The position numbers and the translations under genes are program-made. From positions 1-64,000 of the forward strand of contig JAKBWB010000041.1 of assembly GCA_021843755.1 (NCBI GenBank): a stretch of 64,000 nt of DNA, read 5' to 3'. Under the pieces are notes generated by a model. That model worked only from the letters and a program-made list of their open reading frames with translations, was not told the DNA's origin and did not search any database. Every line of letters starts with the position of its first letter. Position 1 is the stretch's first letter. This DNA is from Pseudomonadota bacterium (GTDB taxonomy: Bacteria > Pseudomonadota > Gammaproteobacteria > Steroidobacterales > Steroidobacteraceae). Of this stretch, positions 17,542 through 26,421 are shown piece after piece.

Positions 17542-18580
17542 GGCCCACCTCCATGCGACGACGCAGTTCTGCAAGCCGCTTGGAATCCCAAGCGCCATGA
17601 CCGTAGAGCGCCTCCTCGATCTCTTGTTCGCCGCTGACGATTTCCTGCTCGATAATCGCGCGTAGCTTGGTCGCCATCGCAGCGCGCTGGAGGAATCCGC
17701 AGTCCCACCTGCCGTCGTTCAGCAACTGCATCGCGAGCGCGTCGAGCAAGAAGCTCTTCAGGAGGCCGACGCAGCCAAGCGAGATGGTCATCAGCTCGTC
17801 CCAGATGGCGACGAAATTGGGCACATCAGGGAGCGGCCACTTCTCCTGGAGGCTGAGTACGATTTTCATGAAGGCGGTGCAGTCCTCGCTGCGCTCGGGT
17901 CGGTACCGTTCGAAGTGGACGAACGCAGAGCGGCGTGCAACCTGGGCATGCGACTCCACCAGCGAAAACAGATCGAATGAACCGACGAGAACGAGCTTGG
18001 TTCCTGTGGTATTCGCCAACGATTTAAGCGTGTCCATCACCGCCGAGTCCTTCGCGAACTTCAGCAGATGGTACGCCTCGTCGATGACGACGACTTTGGT
18101 GCGGCGGCGCTTCAGGCCCTTCTCGACGAGCGTCCGCAGCTGCCGAATTGTCATCCGCCTGGCCGGTCGAAGGATCATGTGCCCGTCGGCCTCCTCAATG
18201 AACGTTTTCCGATCGGGAGCGGGCTCCTGCAGGGCCGTTCGGAGATCCTCGTAAAGGCCCCGGAATCCGTGTCGAGTGTCACCATCGCAATAAGCCTCGA
18301 CGTTGGCGACGGGGATTGCCGAGATGTCGCTCGCCGCTACGTCCGCGTAGTGATCGTAAAAATGACTCAGCGCGTAGCGTGAGAGCGTCGACTTACCTGT
18401 ACCCGTTGCGCCCACAATGTAGACGATGTTTGATTCGCTGTGCGGCATCAGCAGCGGATGGATCTGCTCCAGCACGGCGTCAAGCTTCGGGTGGCGCACC
18501 CGAACGTCATGAAACGCTTTCTGCAACCCGCGCTGGGCGTCGTTCAGAGCCCCCCAATCGGTGGAATTCAGTTTTTTCAT
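17534..18580 (-). CDS. tniB: TniB/TnsC-family AAA+ transposition ATPase
   Basis: 348 aa. Walker A is GATGTGKST (residues 57-65) and Walker B is VVVIDEAYHL (Asp167-Glu168). Proteins of this family polymerise on DNA and pass the target chosen by TniQ/TnsD to the transposase. It lies 33 nt after the transposase gene and overlaps tniQ. Together these define a Tn7/Tn5053-like transposition module. Confidence 0.88.
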   Translation of the reverse strand: MKKLNSTDWGALNDAQRGLQKAFHDVRVRHPKLDAVLEQIHPLLMPHSESNIVYIVGATGTGKSTLSRYALSHFYDHYADVAASDISAIPVANVEAYCDGDTRHGFRGLYEDLRTALQEPAPDRKTFIEEADGHMILRPARRMTIRQLRTLVEKGLKRRRTKVVVIDEAYHLLKFAKDSAVMDTLKSLANTTGTKLVLVGSFDLFSLVESHAQVARRSAFVHFERYRPERSEDCTAFMKIVLSLQEKWPLPDVPNFVAIWDELMTISLGCVGLLKSFLLDALAMQLLNDGRWDCGFLQRAAMATKLRAIIEQEIVSGEQEIEEALYGHGAWDSKRLAELRRRMEVGRA

Positions 18581-18613
18581 AGTTGCGGACCGCTTAGTGA
18601 GTAATGGTTCCAG

Positions 18614-21355
18614 TTAGAAATAGGAAAAGGATTTAGCCTCGGGGACGTTGTCACCTCGCGTCGCAGGTTCGGTAACCGTGACGTCCGCAGGCTTGGGAGT
18701 CTCTGCCGGTGGGTGGGGACGCTGCCGTGTCGACGTCGTTCCAGCAGTCGGTTCCTGCTTCGGGGCACTGGCGACTGCGGTGCCGGCGAGTTCGAGATCG
18801 CCAGCCCGTGCGCTGCGGGCGCCTGCGCAGGCCTCGGCCATGCCGAGACGGGAGTACAGCATGTGGGCTTCGACTGCTTGTTCGCGCAGACGCGGATCCC
18901 AGCGCTCGGGGATCCACAGCTCCTGCTTACGGTGCGACCCCGCGGACGAGCGGCGCGCCTGCTGCGCCCGCGTGCGTCGCTCCCGATTCTCCGTGCGTTT
19001 TGCGATCTCGTATTCGTGCCGGAATCTCCCGTCGAGGCGACCGCCATCACGCGCCTGCGCGATCACCCAATCGCCGCGGAAGCACACGTAGACGACTCGT
19101 GCGCACCACATTTCCACGCGGACTTCGACCTCCTCCTTTGGCTTGGCTTTTGCGAGGCATTCGTGCCAGTAGTGCATACCGTCAACGAAGACACCGCGCT
19201 GCCGATCCACCACGCGCGTTGGCTTGTTTCCCGAGTGGGGTGCCGTGAGCAGTCGGAAGTACTCGTCATACCGGACGATTACGTGATCCCGGGACCCGAG
19301 TTCGACCACGAGACGGCGCTCACGGTCGTTCGGCGAGACGCCAAACCGTGGATGCACGCGGGCTGGGTGAATCTCGAACAGGAAATGCTCGATGCTCCCG
19401 TGCAGTGCTGGGAGCGTCCAGCGGATGAAGTTCCCTGGTTGTACCTCCGCGCTCACCATCCTGGGATTCTTCAAGCAGCGTGTATTGCCGTCCTGCGCCG
19501 CGATCACTTCGGTTTCAGTCACGCCGAGCATTCGCTCAACGAGTGTCGAGTCGCGGGGCTTCGAGCGTCGGCGCCATCGAATGTTGACGCGGAACAGATC
19601 ACAAAACCGCTTGAGGGCGGCGGAATGGAACTCCGCGCCATTATCGAGGACGATCGTGTCCGGCAACCGCCCGTTCCGGCGCACGTAGTCGCGCAGAATC
19701 ATCAGCACGGTGTTCGCCGATGGCGCGTCGTAGCTGAGGTACATGGCCCGCGCCTTGCCCACCGCGCCATCGAAAGCGATCGTGAGGTACGGCTTCCCCA
19801 AGTCCTCGATCTCCATGCCACGGCACAGCTGGTTCACTGTCGTGTGGTCGATGTAGACGATGGCGTGGGGACGCACTCCGTGCACAGGCTGCTCGTGGTC
19901 GTACCAGAGCGGGATCGGCGCCTGCTGATAGGCGGCTCGCCGGCCCTCCCGGGCCTTGATGTCCACATGATCCTTGATCCAGACGTAGAAGCCGCTTTCG
20001 GACATCGGGACGAGTCCGCGCTCCTCGCAACGTGCCTTGAACTGCACGTACGTCGCGGACACCGGCTGCCGGTTCGGCTGGTTATGGTGCTGGTCGACAA
20101 TCTCCTGCGCGATCTCGAGCACGGCCTGGGGCAGCCGTCGCCTCGTATTGCCGCCACGCTGCGGTGCGAGGAGCTTCAGTTGCTCCTGCACGGACGTCAC
20201 ACCCTTGATCGCCTGCCGGTAGCGCCGAAGCGTCCGCTCGGGAATCCCAGCGCCCTCCGGGTGGCGGATTGCCTCCAAGCGCCTCATGGCAACCCCGAGT
20301 TCCTTCTCGTTCGCGACGACCGCGCTGACGTCATACTCCACGGTCCGGTTGCGAGCGGACTCTGGAACCTCGATCGCTGACTCCCGAAAAAGCTGCTCGA
20401 CCAGCACGAGTGGCAGCGTGCAGGTGCTCTTGTCCTCGGCGCGAGCGACGACTGATGTCGCACCCGCAAGCACCACTTCCAGCGAACGACCGTCGAAGAT
20501 AAACCGGCTACCAGGACGCAGCGCGAGCTCGCACGGCGGCGCTGGCATGACTGCGGCAGCGGTGGTCAGGGCATGCGCCCGGTAGATCGTCTCGCTGCGG
20601 AATAGCAGCAGGTCCTCCACTTGGTCCAGCCGCTGAGTGTGGAGATTCGCGTAGATGTCTCCCGCGAGCACAAGCTGGAATACCTGGTCGGCCTTGAAAC
20701 CGTGCTCGTGCACGAGGGCGAGATGCGGAACAATCTTCTTCTCATCGACGACCGCCCTGATGGCCGTCGCGACGTCATCTGGCACAGGCGGCGCATCCTC
20801 GCGAGCGAAATCTGCCAGGAAGTCGAGATTGGCGACGAAGATCCGTGGCAGCTCGTCGGCGGAACGGAGCCTGTACTCGATATTGAGGGCCGACAAGTAC
20901 TCCTCCGCCGGCACATGGTGCCACCGCCCCGCATCGTCCTTGTAGAACCGCTTCGGATTCTTTTGCGCAGCCTCAAGCAGTCGCTGCTCTTCGCGCCACT
21001 CCTCGACGCGGAAGCCGGTCTGGGTGATGACCAGCGCGTCCGGCACGTGCTGAGTCCGGGTGCGGCCGTCTTTCAGTCCCTCAATGAGCAGGTCGATCTT
21101 GAACGGCTGAGGCCAGTACTCGAGGACGGACTTGTCGTTCTCGTAGAGAACGATCGCGGGCAGCTCGACCGTTCGGCTTTCGGCGAGGACAGGACGGCCC
21201 ATCTTTCGGCTTTGGTACCGGGTGCGCACCGTGTCGGTGCGGCGCTGAATTTCACGCGCCGGACCTGCGTCCCTGGCCTCGCGAATCAGAATTCGGCCGC
21301 TCGACGGAATCTTGTACCGGCCGAGGAGTTCGTTGAGTTCGACTTCCGAGAGCAT
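18614..21355 (-). CDS. tnsAB: TnsA-TnsB fusion transposase of a Tn7-like element
   Basis: 913 aa, far longer than TniA (about 560) or Tn7 TnsB (702). The C-terminal two thirds is a Mu/TnsB-type integrase: VYIDHTTVN (Asp503), IVLDNGAEF (Asp571) and STLVERMLG (Glu607). The last two are 35 residues apart, the canonical D,D(35)E spacing. The N-terminal 250 residues resemble TnsA endonuclease: SRKMGRPVLAES (Glu59), LEYWPQPFKI and HVPDALVI (Asp106). Where TnsA has the Glu-x-Lys of its nuclease site, this protein reads VEEWREE, so the lysine is not obvious. If the domain is active, transposition would be cut-and-paste; if not, replicative. An AT-rich promoter region lies upstream. Confidence 0.82.
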   Translation of the reverse strand: MLSEVELNELLGRYKIPSSGRILIREARDAGPAREIQRRTDTVRTRYQSRKMGRPVLAESRTVELPAIVLYENDKSVLEYWPQPFKIDLLIEGLKDGRTRTQHVPDALVITQTGFRVEEWREEQRLLEAAQKNPKRFYKDDAGRWHHVPAEEYLSALNIEYRLRSADELPRIFVANLDFLADFAREDAPPVPDDVATAIRAVVDEKKIVPHLALVHEHGFKADQVFQLVLAGDIYANLHTQRLDQVEDLLLFRSETIYRAHALTTAAAVMPAPPCELALRPGSRFIFDGRSLEVVLAGATSVVARAEDKSTCTLPLVLVEQLFRESAIEVPESARNRTVEYDVSAVVANEKELGVAMRRLEAIRHPEGAGIPERTLRRYRQAIKGVTSVQEQLKLLAPQRGGNTRRRLPQAVLEIAQEIVDQHHNQPNRQPVSATYVQFKARCEERGLVPMSESGFYVWIKDHVDIKAREGRRAAYQQAPIPLWYDHEQPVHGVRPHAIVYIDHTTVNQLCRGMEIEDLGKPYLTIAFDGAVGKARAMYLSYDAPSANTVLMILRDYVRRNGRLPDTIVLDNGAEFHSAALKRFCDLFRVNIRWRRRSKPRDSTLVERMLGVTETEVIAAQDGNTRCLKNPRMVSAEVQPGNFIRWTLPALHGSIEHFLFEIHPARVHPRFGVSPNDRERRLVVELGSRDHVIVRYDEYFRLLTAPHSGNKPTRVVDRQRGVFVDGMHYWHECLAKAKPKEEVEVRVEMWCARVVYVCFRGDWVIAQARDGGRLDGRFRHEYEIAKRTENRERRTRAQQARRSSAGSHRKQELWIPERWDPRLREQAVEAHMLYSRLGMAEACAGARSARAGDLELAGTAVASAPKQEPTAGTTSTRQRPHPPAETPKPADVTVTEPATRGDNVPEAKSFSYF

Positions 21356-21490
21356 GACCTTCGTTCGATCCAGATGAGCTACGGGGAGTCTGGGCAGACT
21401 TTTTATTCAGCATCCGTATAAATCATATATTACACCGTAAAAACGCGACATCAATCGGTGTTTTTGCATTCATGGGCTACCTTAGTGCGC
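21356..21490. promoter_or_regulatory. Divergent AT-rich promoter region
   Basis: The gap between tnsAB and the divergent small gene is strikingly AT-rich (for example TATAAATCATATATTACACC around 21416-21435) and holds several -10-like hexamers on both strands. A short AGTC-TGGGCA-GACT hairpin with TTTTT follows on the plus strand at 21387-21404. It is a candidate shared control region, and possibly one end of the transposition module. Confidence 0.45.
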
Positions 21491-21850
21491 ATGACCCAGC
21501 GCCGGAGCACTTTGCCGGGCCGCAAAGGCCGTTTTGAACCCACGGATCCCAGTCGCGTGGCGCCGCGGGTCCGTACTGTCCGTTCGACCTGGGACGATGA
21601 GGCCCGCAGGATCATCCGCAGCGAAATGGAACGGCGCGGCATCAGCTACAAGCAGCTCGTTCAGCTCCTCGAGACCCAGACTGATCCACGGCCCGACTTT
21701 CCCGTTTCCGAGCGAAATCTGATCAGCCGCATTTCCCGCGGAACATTCAGCTTCAGCTTCGCGCTGCAGGTTCTGCGTGCGATGGGGGTCCGGTCGCTCG
21801 ACGTATCGGCTGTCGATCCCCCGCCAATCAGGTCTCGAAGCAGGGCCTAG
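21491..21850 (+). CDS. Small HTH-like protein (DUF6471-like)
   Basis: 119 aa from the ATG at 21491. A basic N-terminus (MTQRRSTLPGRKGRF) precedes a compact helical domain, WDDEARRIIRSEMERRGISYKQLVQLLE...SERNLISRISRGTFSFSFALQVLRAMG, here abbreviated. The pattern fits a lambda-repressor-like HTH and resembles DUF6471 proteins. It diverges from tnsAB across a 135-bp AT-rich region, so it may regulate transposition, the downstream defence cassette, or both. That role is inferred from position. Confidence 0.6.
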   Translation: MTQRRSTLPGRKGRFEPTDPSRVAPRVRTVRSTWDDEARRIIRSEMERRGISYKQLVQLLETQTDPRPDFPVSERNLISRISRGTFSFSFALQVLRAMGVRSLDVSAVDPPPIRSRSRA

Positions 21851-21991
21851 AGCGCCCGTATCGTCAATTCAGTTCTCAGTCACCCGATGCTCCCCGCGCG
21901 GGGTGGCGACTCTCGACGTGCTGGAGCGCTCCCCCGCATGGGTCCCGCAGCTTCGGCGCCGTCTACGGCAAAGCCCGCGGGCCTGATTATG

Positions 21992-22033
21992 TATATCGCG
22001 TGATGTTGCTAATGCGATATATCACGTGATATA
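21992..22033. promoter_or_regulatory. Paired operator-like palindromes before the helicase gene
   Basis: TATATCACGTGATATA (22018-22033) is a perfect 16-bp palindrome. A second, partly conserved copy, TATATCGCGTGATG, starts 26 bp upstream at 21992. Both lie 28-70 bp before the ATG of the HTH-helicase gene, where a repressor would block transcription. The helicase's own N-terminal HTH or the DUF6471-like protein are the obvious candidates to bind. Confidence 0.6.
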
Positions 22034-22060
22034 AGCCAGTACTCGAATTGGGAATTTCCA

Positions 22061-25000
22061 ATGAATCCTGATCAGATCCGCCGTCTACGCAAGAAACTGG
22101 ATCTTACGCAGCAGCAGCTCGCGGAGCTGCTGGGGGTTTCGTTCGTCACCCTGAATCGATGGGAGAACGGCCAGTCGAGGCCCTCAGCGATGGGGCTGGC
22201 TAAGTTGCAGGAGCTCGAGGGGCGGTCAGGCACCCGTGGGGATACCCTGGGCGATAGTGACGCGAGTTTGGCGCTCTCCGCCCTCGACGCCACGCCTAGG
22301 CTCGATTTCCTCGGGGACGCGAATGCCCTACGCGTGCTCGTCGAGGGCGAGCGGCTGTCCTACGGACATCTGTTCAACCCGGCATTCGCGACTGAGATTA
22401 GCGAGATCGATCCGCTGCCACATCAGCGGATTGCGGTCTATCAGCGCATGCTGCCCCAGCATCGCCTGCGATTCCTGCTGGCCGACGATGCCGGTGCCGG
22501 CAAGACGATCATGACCGGCTTGTACGTGCGCGAGAGCCTCTCTCGCAGGACGATCCGCCGAGTCTTGGTGGTGCCGCCAGCCGGTCTGGTTGGAAACTGG
22601 TACCGCGAGCTCCGCCGGCTGTTCCAGCTGCAGTTCAAGATCGTGACCGGTGCCGACGCGAAGGATGGCAATCCGTTTATCGGGGCTGGCAGCGATCTCA
22701 TCGTGGTGAGCATGGATAGCTTGCGTTCACAGCGTCTGTTCAATGCTCTGCGCGACCCTCAAGTCGTGCCCTATGACTTGGTCGTGTTCGATGAGGCGCA
22801 CAAGCTCTCGGCGAACCGCGATTTGGACGGAACATTCCGGGCGACGGACCGATATCGCCTAGCCGAGGCAATCGCTGGCGTGCGCGAGCTTCCCGATGAA
22901 TGGCGCTTGCCTTGGTCGGCGCATCACCTGCTGCTCCTCACCGCTACCCCGCACATGGGCAAGGAGTACCCATACTATTGCCTGTGGCGACTGCTGGAAC
23001 CCGAGCTGTTCAGCACCGAGACCGCGTTCGCCAAGTTTCCGCCCAATTCCCGCAGCCGTTACTTCATCCGCCGCGTCAAGGAGGAGATGGTCGATCTCCG
23101 CGGCAAGGCGCTCTATCCCGAGCGCATTTGCGACACGGTGAGCTACGACCTCTCCCAGGGCGAGATCAGCGAGCAGGCGCTCTACGATCGCACGACGGCG
23201 TACATCCGCCACTACTACAACCAGGCGCGACTGTTAAACCGGCAGGCCGCGCGGTTCGCCATGACAGTATTCCAGCGGCGCATGGCCAGCAGCACCTGGG
23301 CATTGCTCTGCTCCTTCCGCAATCGCCTAGCGAAGCTCAATGCGCTGATCGACGACATCCAATCGGGTCGGATGCCCGAGGAGGAGCTGCGCAGCCAGCA
23401 AGAGCGGTTAAACCGGAAGGTCCGGGAGGGGCGGCTGGTGGACGTTCTGGCCGCGAAGACTGCCGACGAGGAGACTGCAACAGCGAGCGTAGAGGAGCAC
23501 GAGGAGAGCGAAGCCGAAGCGCTTGGCGCCTTCATTGCCACTAGCCTGGCGGAGCTCATGGAGGAGCGTAATCAGGTGCAGGAACTGATCGCGCTTGCCG
23601 AGACGGTCCACGCCAGTGGCCAGGAGTCGAAGTTCGAGCGCATGGCGGCGCTGCTGCGCTCGCCGCAGTACCGCGACCAGAAGGTGATCATCTACACCGA
23701 GCACCGCGACACCCTTGAATTCCTCACGCGGCGCCTGGAAGGCATGGGCTACGCCGACCAAGTGGCCTACATTCACGGCGGACTGAGCTTCGAAGAGCGC
23801 GATACCCAGGTCGAGCGTTTCCGCCGGTCCCACGACGCCGAGGGCAAAGGGGCGCGCTTCTTCATTGGCACTGACGCTGCTGCCGAAGGCATCAACCTAC
23901 AGTTCTGCTGGATCCTCTTTAACTACGACGTCCCGTGGAACCCGGCGCGGCTCGAACAGCGCATGGGTCGGATTCACCGCTATGGCCAGAAGCGTGACCG
24001 CGTAGCCATCGTGAACCTCGTCGCAGGCAAGACGCGCGAGGGGCGAGTCATAAAGACCTTGCTGGATAAGCTGGAGGAGATCCGGAAGCAACTTGGATCG
24101 GACAAGGTGTTCGATGTGGTCGGCCGCATCTTCGAAGGCATGGCCATTACCGACTACATCCAGCGCGCCGTGGAATCGGATGACGAGGCGGACAAGAAGG
24201 CGCTGGAACTCGCCGGTCAACTCACGCCGGAGCAGATCAACGCCATCGAGGCCCGTGAGGCCACCATCTACGGCAAGGGGGGTGACGTCCGCATCGATCT
24301 GCCCCAGCTCCGTGAGGCGATGGCCATCGAGGAGATGCGCCGCCTCCTGCCCGGCTACGTTCGCCGATATCTCGAGCACGCCGCACCCGTGGTCGGCATC
24401 GACTTCGTCGGTGATCTCGATGATCGATTCTTCATGCGGCCGCGCAAGCGCGGCGCGCTCGACAGTGTCCTACCGGTGCTTGAAACCTACCCCGAGTCAG
24501 CCCGAAACCGGTTCACTGTGTACCGGCCGGACGATGGGCGCGAGGCCATCTTCCTGCACCCCGGCGAGCCCGTATTCGAGCGCCTATCGGCCATGGCCAT
24601 CGAAAGCGCGCGCAACGACGCCTTGCGCGGGGCGATCTTCACAGACGTCAGCGCCACCGCACCCTACCTCTTTCACGTTGCTCGCGTCAGTGTCGAGCGC
24701 GGTATCGATCCCGGCTTGCCTGCCTTCCACACCCCAGAAGCTATCGAACAGCGCTTGGTTGGATTGAAGCAATACGCAGACGGGCGACTGATCGAGGCGC
24801 CGGTGGAACACTTGCTGCTCCTGAAGCCGACAGCGAAGCCGAGCCCTGGCAGCGTGGTATTTCTGGCCCAGAGCGACACATGGCGTCTGGCCGCGCAGGA
24901 GCACATCCAGCGTGACGTCGTCGGCAAGTTGGCGGATCTGCAGCGCATGACCGCCACTACCCGTCTCTCGGAAACCGAGGAGTACCTGCAACGGGCGTTC

Positions 25001-25645
25001 GACTATCAGGAGTCCGAACTGGCCGCGGCGCGCAAGCGCTTCGCCGAGAAGGCGCGCGACGGCAGCGGGACAGCCCCCGCCGAGCTGGATCGAATCAAGG
25101 CTCAGCAGAAAAGCTTGGCGCAGCGGCGCGAGCAGGCTTTACTGCAGGCGCGGCGCGAGGTCGATCTGATCCAAGCGGGCCGCGTCGAGATGCTCGCCTC
25201 CGCATTAGTTCAGCCGTCCGCCGACCCCGACGACATCAATGCGCGTGATGCCGAAGTCGAGCGCATCGCGGTAGAGGTGGCCATTGCCTTCGAAACCGCA
25301 CAAGGCGCCGACGTGCGCGACGTCTCCACCGCGCCCAAGGCGCGCCTGGCCCTGCTGAACGACTACCCGGGCTTCGACCTGCTGTCCAAGCGGGCGAGCG
25401 AGGAGCGTGCCATCGAGGTCAAGGGCCGCGTAGGTGTCGGCGAGATTGAGATGACGGAGAACGAATGGGCCCGAGCCTGCATCCTGCGTGAGCGGTACTG
25501 GCTCTACGTCGTGTTCGACTGCGGCGGACCCCAGCCACGTTTACTGAGGGTGCAGGACCCCTTCTCGAAGCTGATTGCCAAGGCACGCGGCAGCGTCGCG
25601 ATTGCGTACAGCGACATTGCCAACGCTTCGGAGGCCGCTGAATGA
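22061..25645 (+). CDS. XRE HTH - SF2/SNF2-like helicase - DUF3883 fusion protein
   Basis: 1194 aa, first gene of the putative defence cassette. Residues 5-50 are an XRE helix-turn-helix (RRLRKKLDLTQQQLAELLGV...LNRWENGQSRPS). The helicase core follows: Walker A ADDAGAGKT (about 142-150), VFDEAHKLS (about 242-250), LTATPHMGK, and the C-terminal lobe with GTDAAAEGINLQF and RLEQRMGRIHRYGQ. A long helical region follows. The C-terminus (about 1105-1180) resembles DUF3883, with a nuclease-like ERAIEVKGRVG strand. SNF2-type helicases with methyltransferases occur in DISARM and related systems. The HTH at the N-terminus is unusual for these helicases and suggests self-regulation. Two palindromes lie upstream. 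Confidence 0.82.
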   Translation: MNPDQIRRLRKKLDLTQQQLAELLGVSFVTLNRWENGQSRPSAMGLAKLQELEGRSGTRGDTLGDSDASLALSALDATPRLDFLGDANALRVLVEGERLSYGHLFNPAFATEISEIDPLPHQRIAVYQRMLPQHRLRFLLADDAGAGKTIMTGLYVRESLSRRTIRRVLVVPPAGLVGNWYRELRRLFQLQFKIVTGADAKDGNPFIGAGSDLIVVSMDSLRSQRLFNALRDPQVVPYDLVVFDEAHKLSANRDLDGTFRATDRYRLAEAIAGVRELPDEWRLPWSAHHLLLLTATPHMGKEYPYYCLWRLLEPELFSTETAFAKFPPNSRSRYFIRRVKEEMVDLRGKALYPERICDTVSYDLSQGEISEQALYDRTTAYIRHYYNQARLLNRQAARFAMTVFQRRMASSTWALLCSFRNRLAKLNALIDDIQSGRMPEEELRSQQERLNRKVREGRLVDVLAAKTADEETATASVEEHEESEAEALGAFIATSLAELMEERNQVQELIALAETVHASGQESKFERMAALLRSPQYRDQKVIIYTEHRDTLEFLTRRLEGMGYADQVAYIHGGLSFEERDTQVERFRRSHDAEGKGARFFIGTDAAAEGINLQFCWILFNYDVPWNPARLEQRMGRIHRYGQKRDRVAIVNLVAGKTREGRVIKTLLDKLEEIRKQLGSDKVFDVVGRIFEGMAITDYIQRAVESDDEADKKALELAGQLTPEQINAIEAREATIYGKGGDVRIDLPQLREAMAIEEMRRLLPGYVRRYLEHAAPVVGIDFVGDLDDRFFMRPRKRGALDSVLPVLETYPESARNRFTVYRPDDGREAIFLHPGEPVFERLSAMAIESARNDALRGAIFTDVSATAPYLFHVARVSVERGIDPGLPAFHTPEAIEQRLVGLKQYADGRLIEAPVEHLLLLKPTAKPSPGSVVFLAQSDTWRLAAQEHIQRDVVGKLADLQRMTATTRLSETEEYLQRAFDYQESELAAARKRFAEKARDGSGTAPAELDRIKAQQKSLAQRREQALLQARREVDLIQAGRVEMLASALVQPSADPDDINARDAEVERIAVEVAIAFETAQGADVRDVSTAPKARLALLNDYPGFDLLSKRASEERAIEVKGRVGVGEIEMTENEWARACILRERYWLYVVFDCGGPQPRLLRVQDPFSKLIAKARGSVAIAYSDIANASEAAE

Positions 25646-25667
25646 TCGGCAAACGCTTGAAAAAGAA

Positions 25668-25712
25668 ACGCCTCCGCGAGGGAGGCGTCGGGCCGGAGAT
25701 GCGATCTCCGGC
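25668..25712. other. Two tandem hairpins between helicase and NYN genes
   Basis: ACGCCTCC-GCGAG-GGAGGCGT (25668-25688) is followed by GCCGGAGAT-GCG-ATCTCCGGC (25692-25712). On the minus strand the first is followed by TTTCTTTTTC, so it would work as a leftward intrinsic terminator. On the plus strand no U-tract follows either hairpin, so they may instead stabilise or attenuate the cassette mRNA. Confidence 0.55.
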
Positions 25713-25787
25713 GGGGTTGAGGGCGCAGCATACCACGAGCCGCCCATCGCCTGTCAACTATGCCTTGGTGGCGGAGGCGGGCCGCGC

Positions 25788-26408
25788 ATGACCCGGACTA
25801 TTACCTATATCGATGGCTTTAACCTTTACTTCGGACTTCGGAGCAAGGGTTGGCGGCGGTACTACTGGCTCGATCTGTACCAGTTGTCGATGTCACTGCT
25901 TAAACCTGAGCAACAGCTCGATGCAGTCCACTACTTCACGGCGCGCATCCGTGCCAACGGCCACAACGTGGACGACATGCGCCGGCAATCTCTCTACATC
26001 GAGGCGCTTCAGACCCTGCCGGTGACGACGCTGCACTTTGGGCACTATCTCGACAAGCCGAGACAATGCCGCCAGTGCGGTGCACGCTGGATGGACTATG
26101 AGGAGAAGATGACAGACGTCAATATCGCCGTGCAGATACTGGCGGATGCGTTTGATGATCGGTTTGACACCGCCCTGATCGTCTCGGCCGATAGTGATCT
26201 CACGACGCCGGTTGTCAAGGTGCGGGAACGCTTCCCGGCCAAGCGTGTCGTGATCGCGGAGCCACCGGGGCGGCACTCGACGGCGCTGTGCAGCGCAGCG
26301 AACGGCTACTATACAGTCGGTGAGGCCAAGCTCAGGTCGTCGCAACTTCCCGCCCAAGTGCCGCGCGCCGACGGGTTCGTGCTTTCGCGACCAGCCCACT
26401 GGGATTGA
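25788..26408 (+). CDS. NYN/PIN-like ribonuclease-domain protein
   Basis: 206 aa from the ATG at 25788 (GGAGG upstream). A NYN (LabA/DUF88) fold with the acidic catalytic set in the expected order: TYIDGFNLY (Asp9), KMTDVNIAVQ (Asp110) and IVSADSDLTTPV (Asp135/137). One CxxC pair (CRQCG) in the middle may bind metal with a nearby residue. NYN domains cut RNA. In this cassette it could be the toxic or invader-cutting effector, though that is inferred. It ends 13 nt before the methyltransferase gene, so it is part of the same operon. Confidence 0.8.
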   Translation: MTRTITYIDGFNLYFGLRSKGWRRYYWLDLYQLSMSLLKPEQQLDAVHYFTARIRANGHNVDDMRRQSLYIEALQTLPVTTLHFGHYLDKPRQCRQCGARWMDYEEKMTDVNIAVQILADAFDDRFDTALIVSADSDLTTPVVKVRERFPAKRVVIAEPPGRHSTALCSAANGYYTVGEAKLRSSQLPAQVPRADGFVLSRPAHWD

Positions 26409-26421
26409 CCAAGGAAAAAAC

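Noticed and set aside
15780-22060. A CRISPR array or CRISPR-associated transposon
   Set aside because: I looked for regularly spaced repeats around the Tn7-like genes and found none, and no cas gene is present. TniQ alone does not imply CRISPR guidance.
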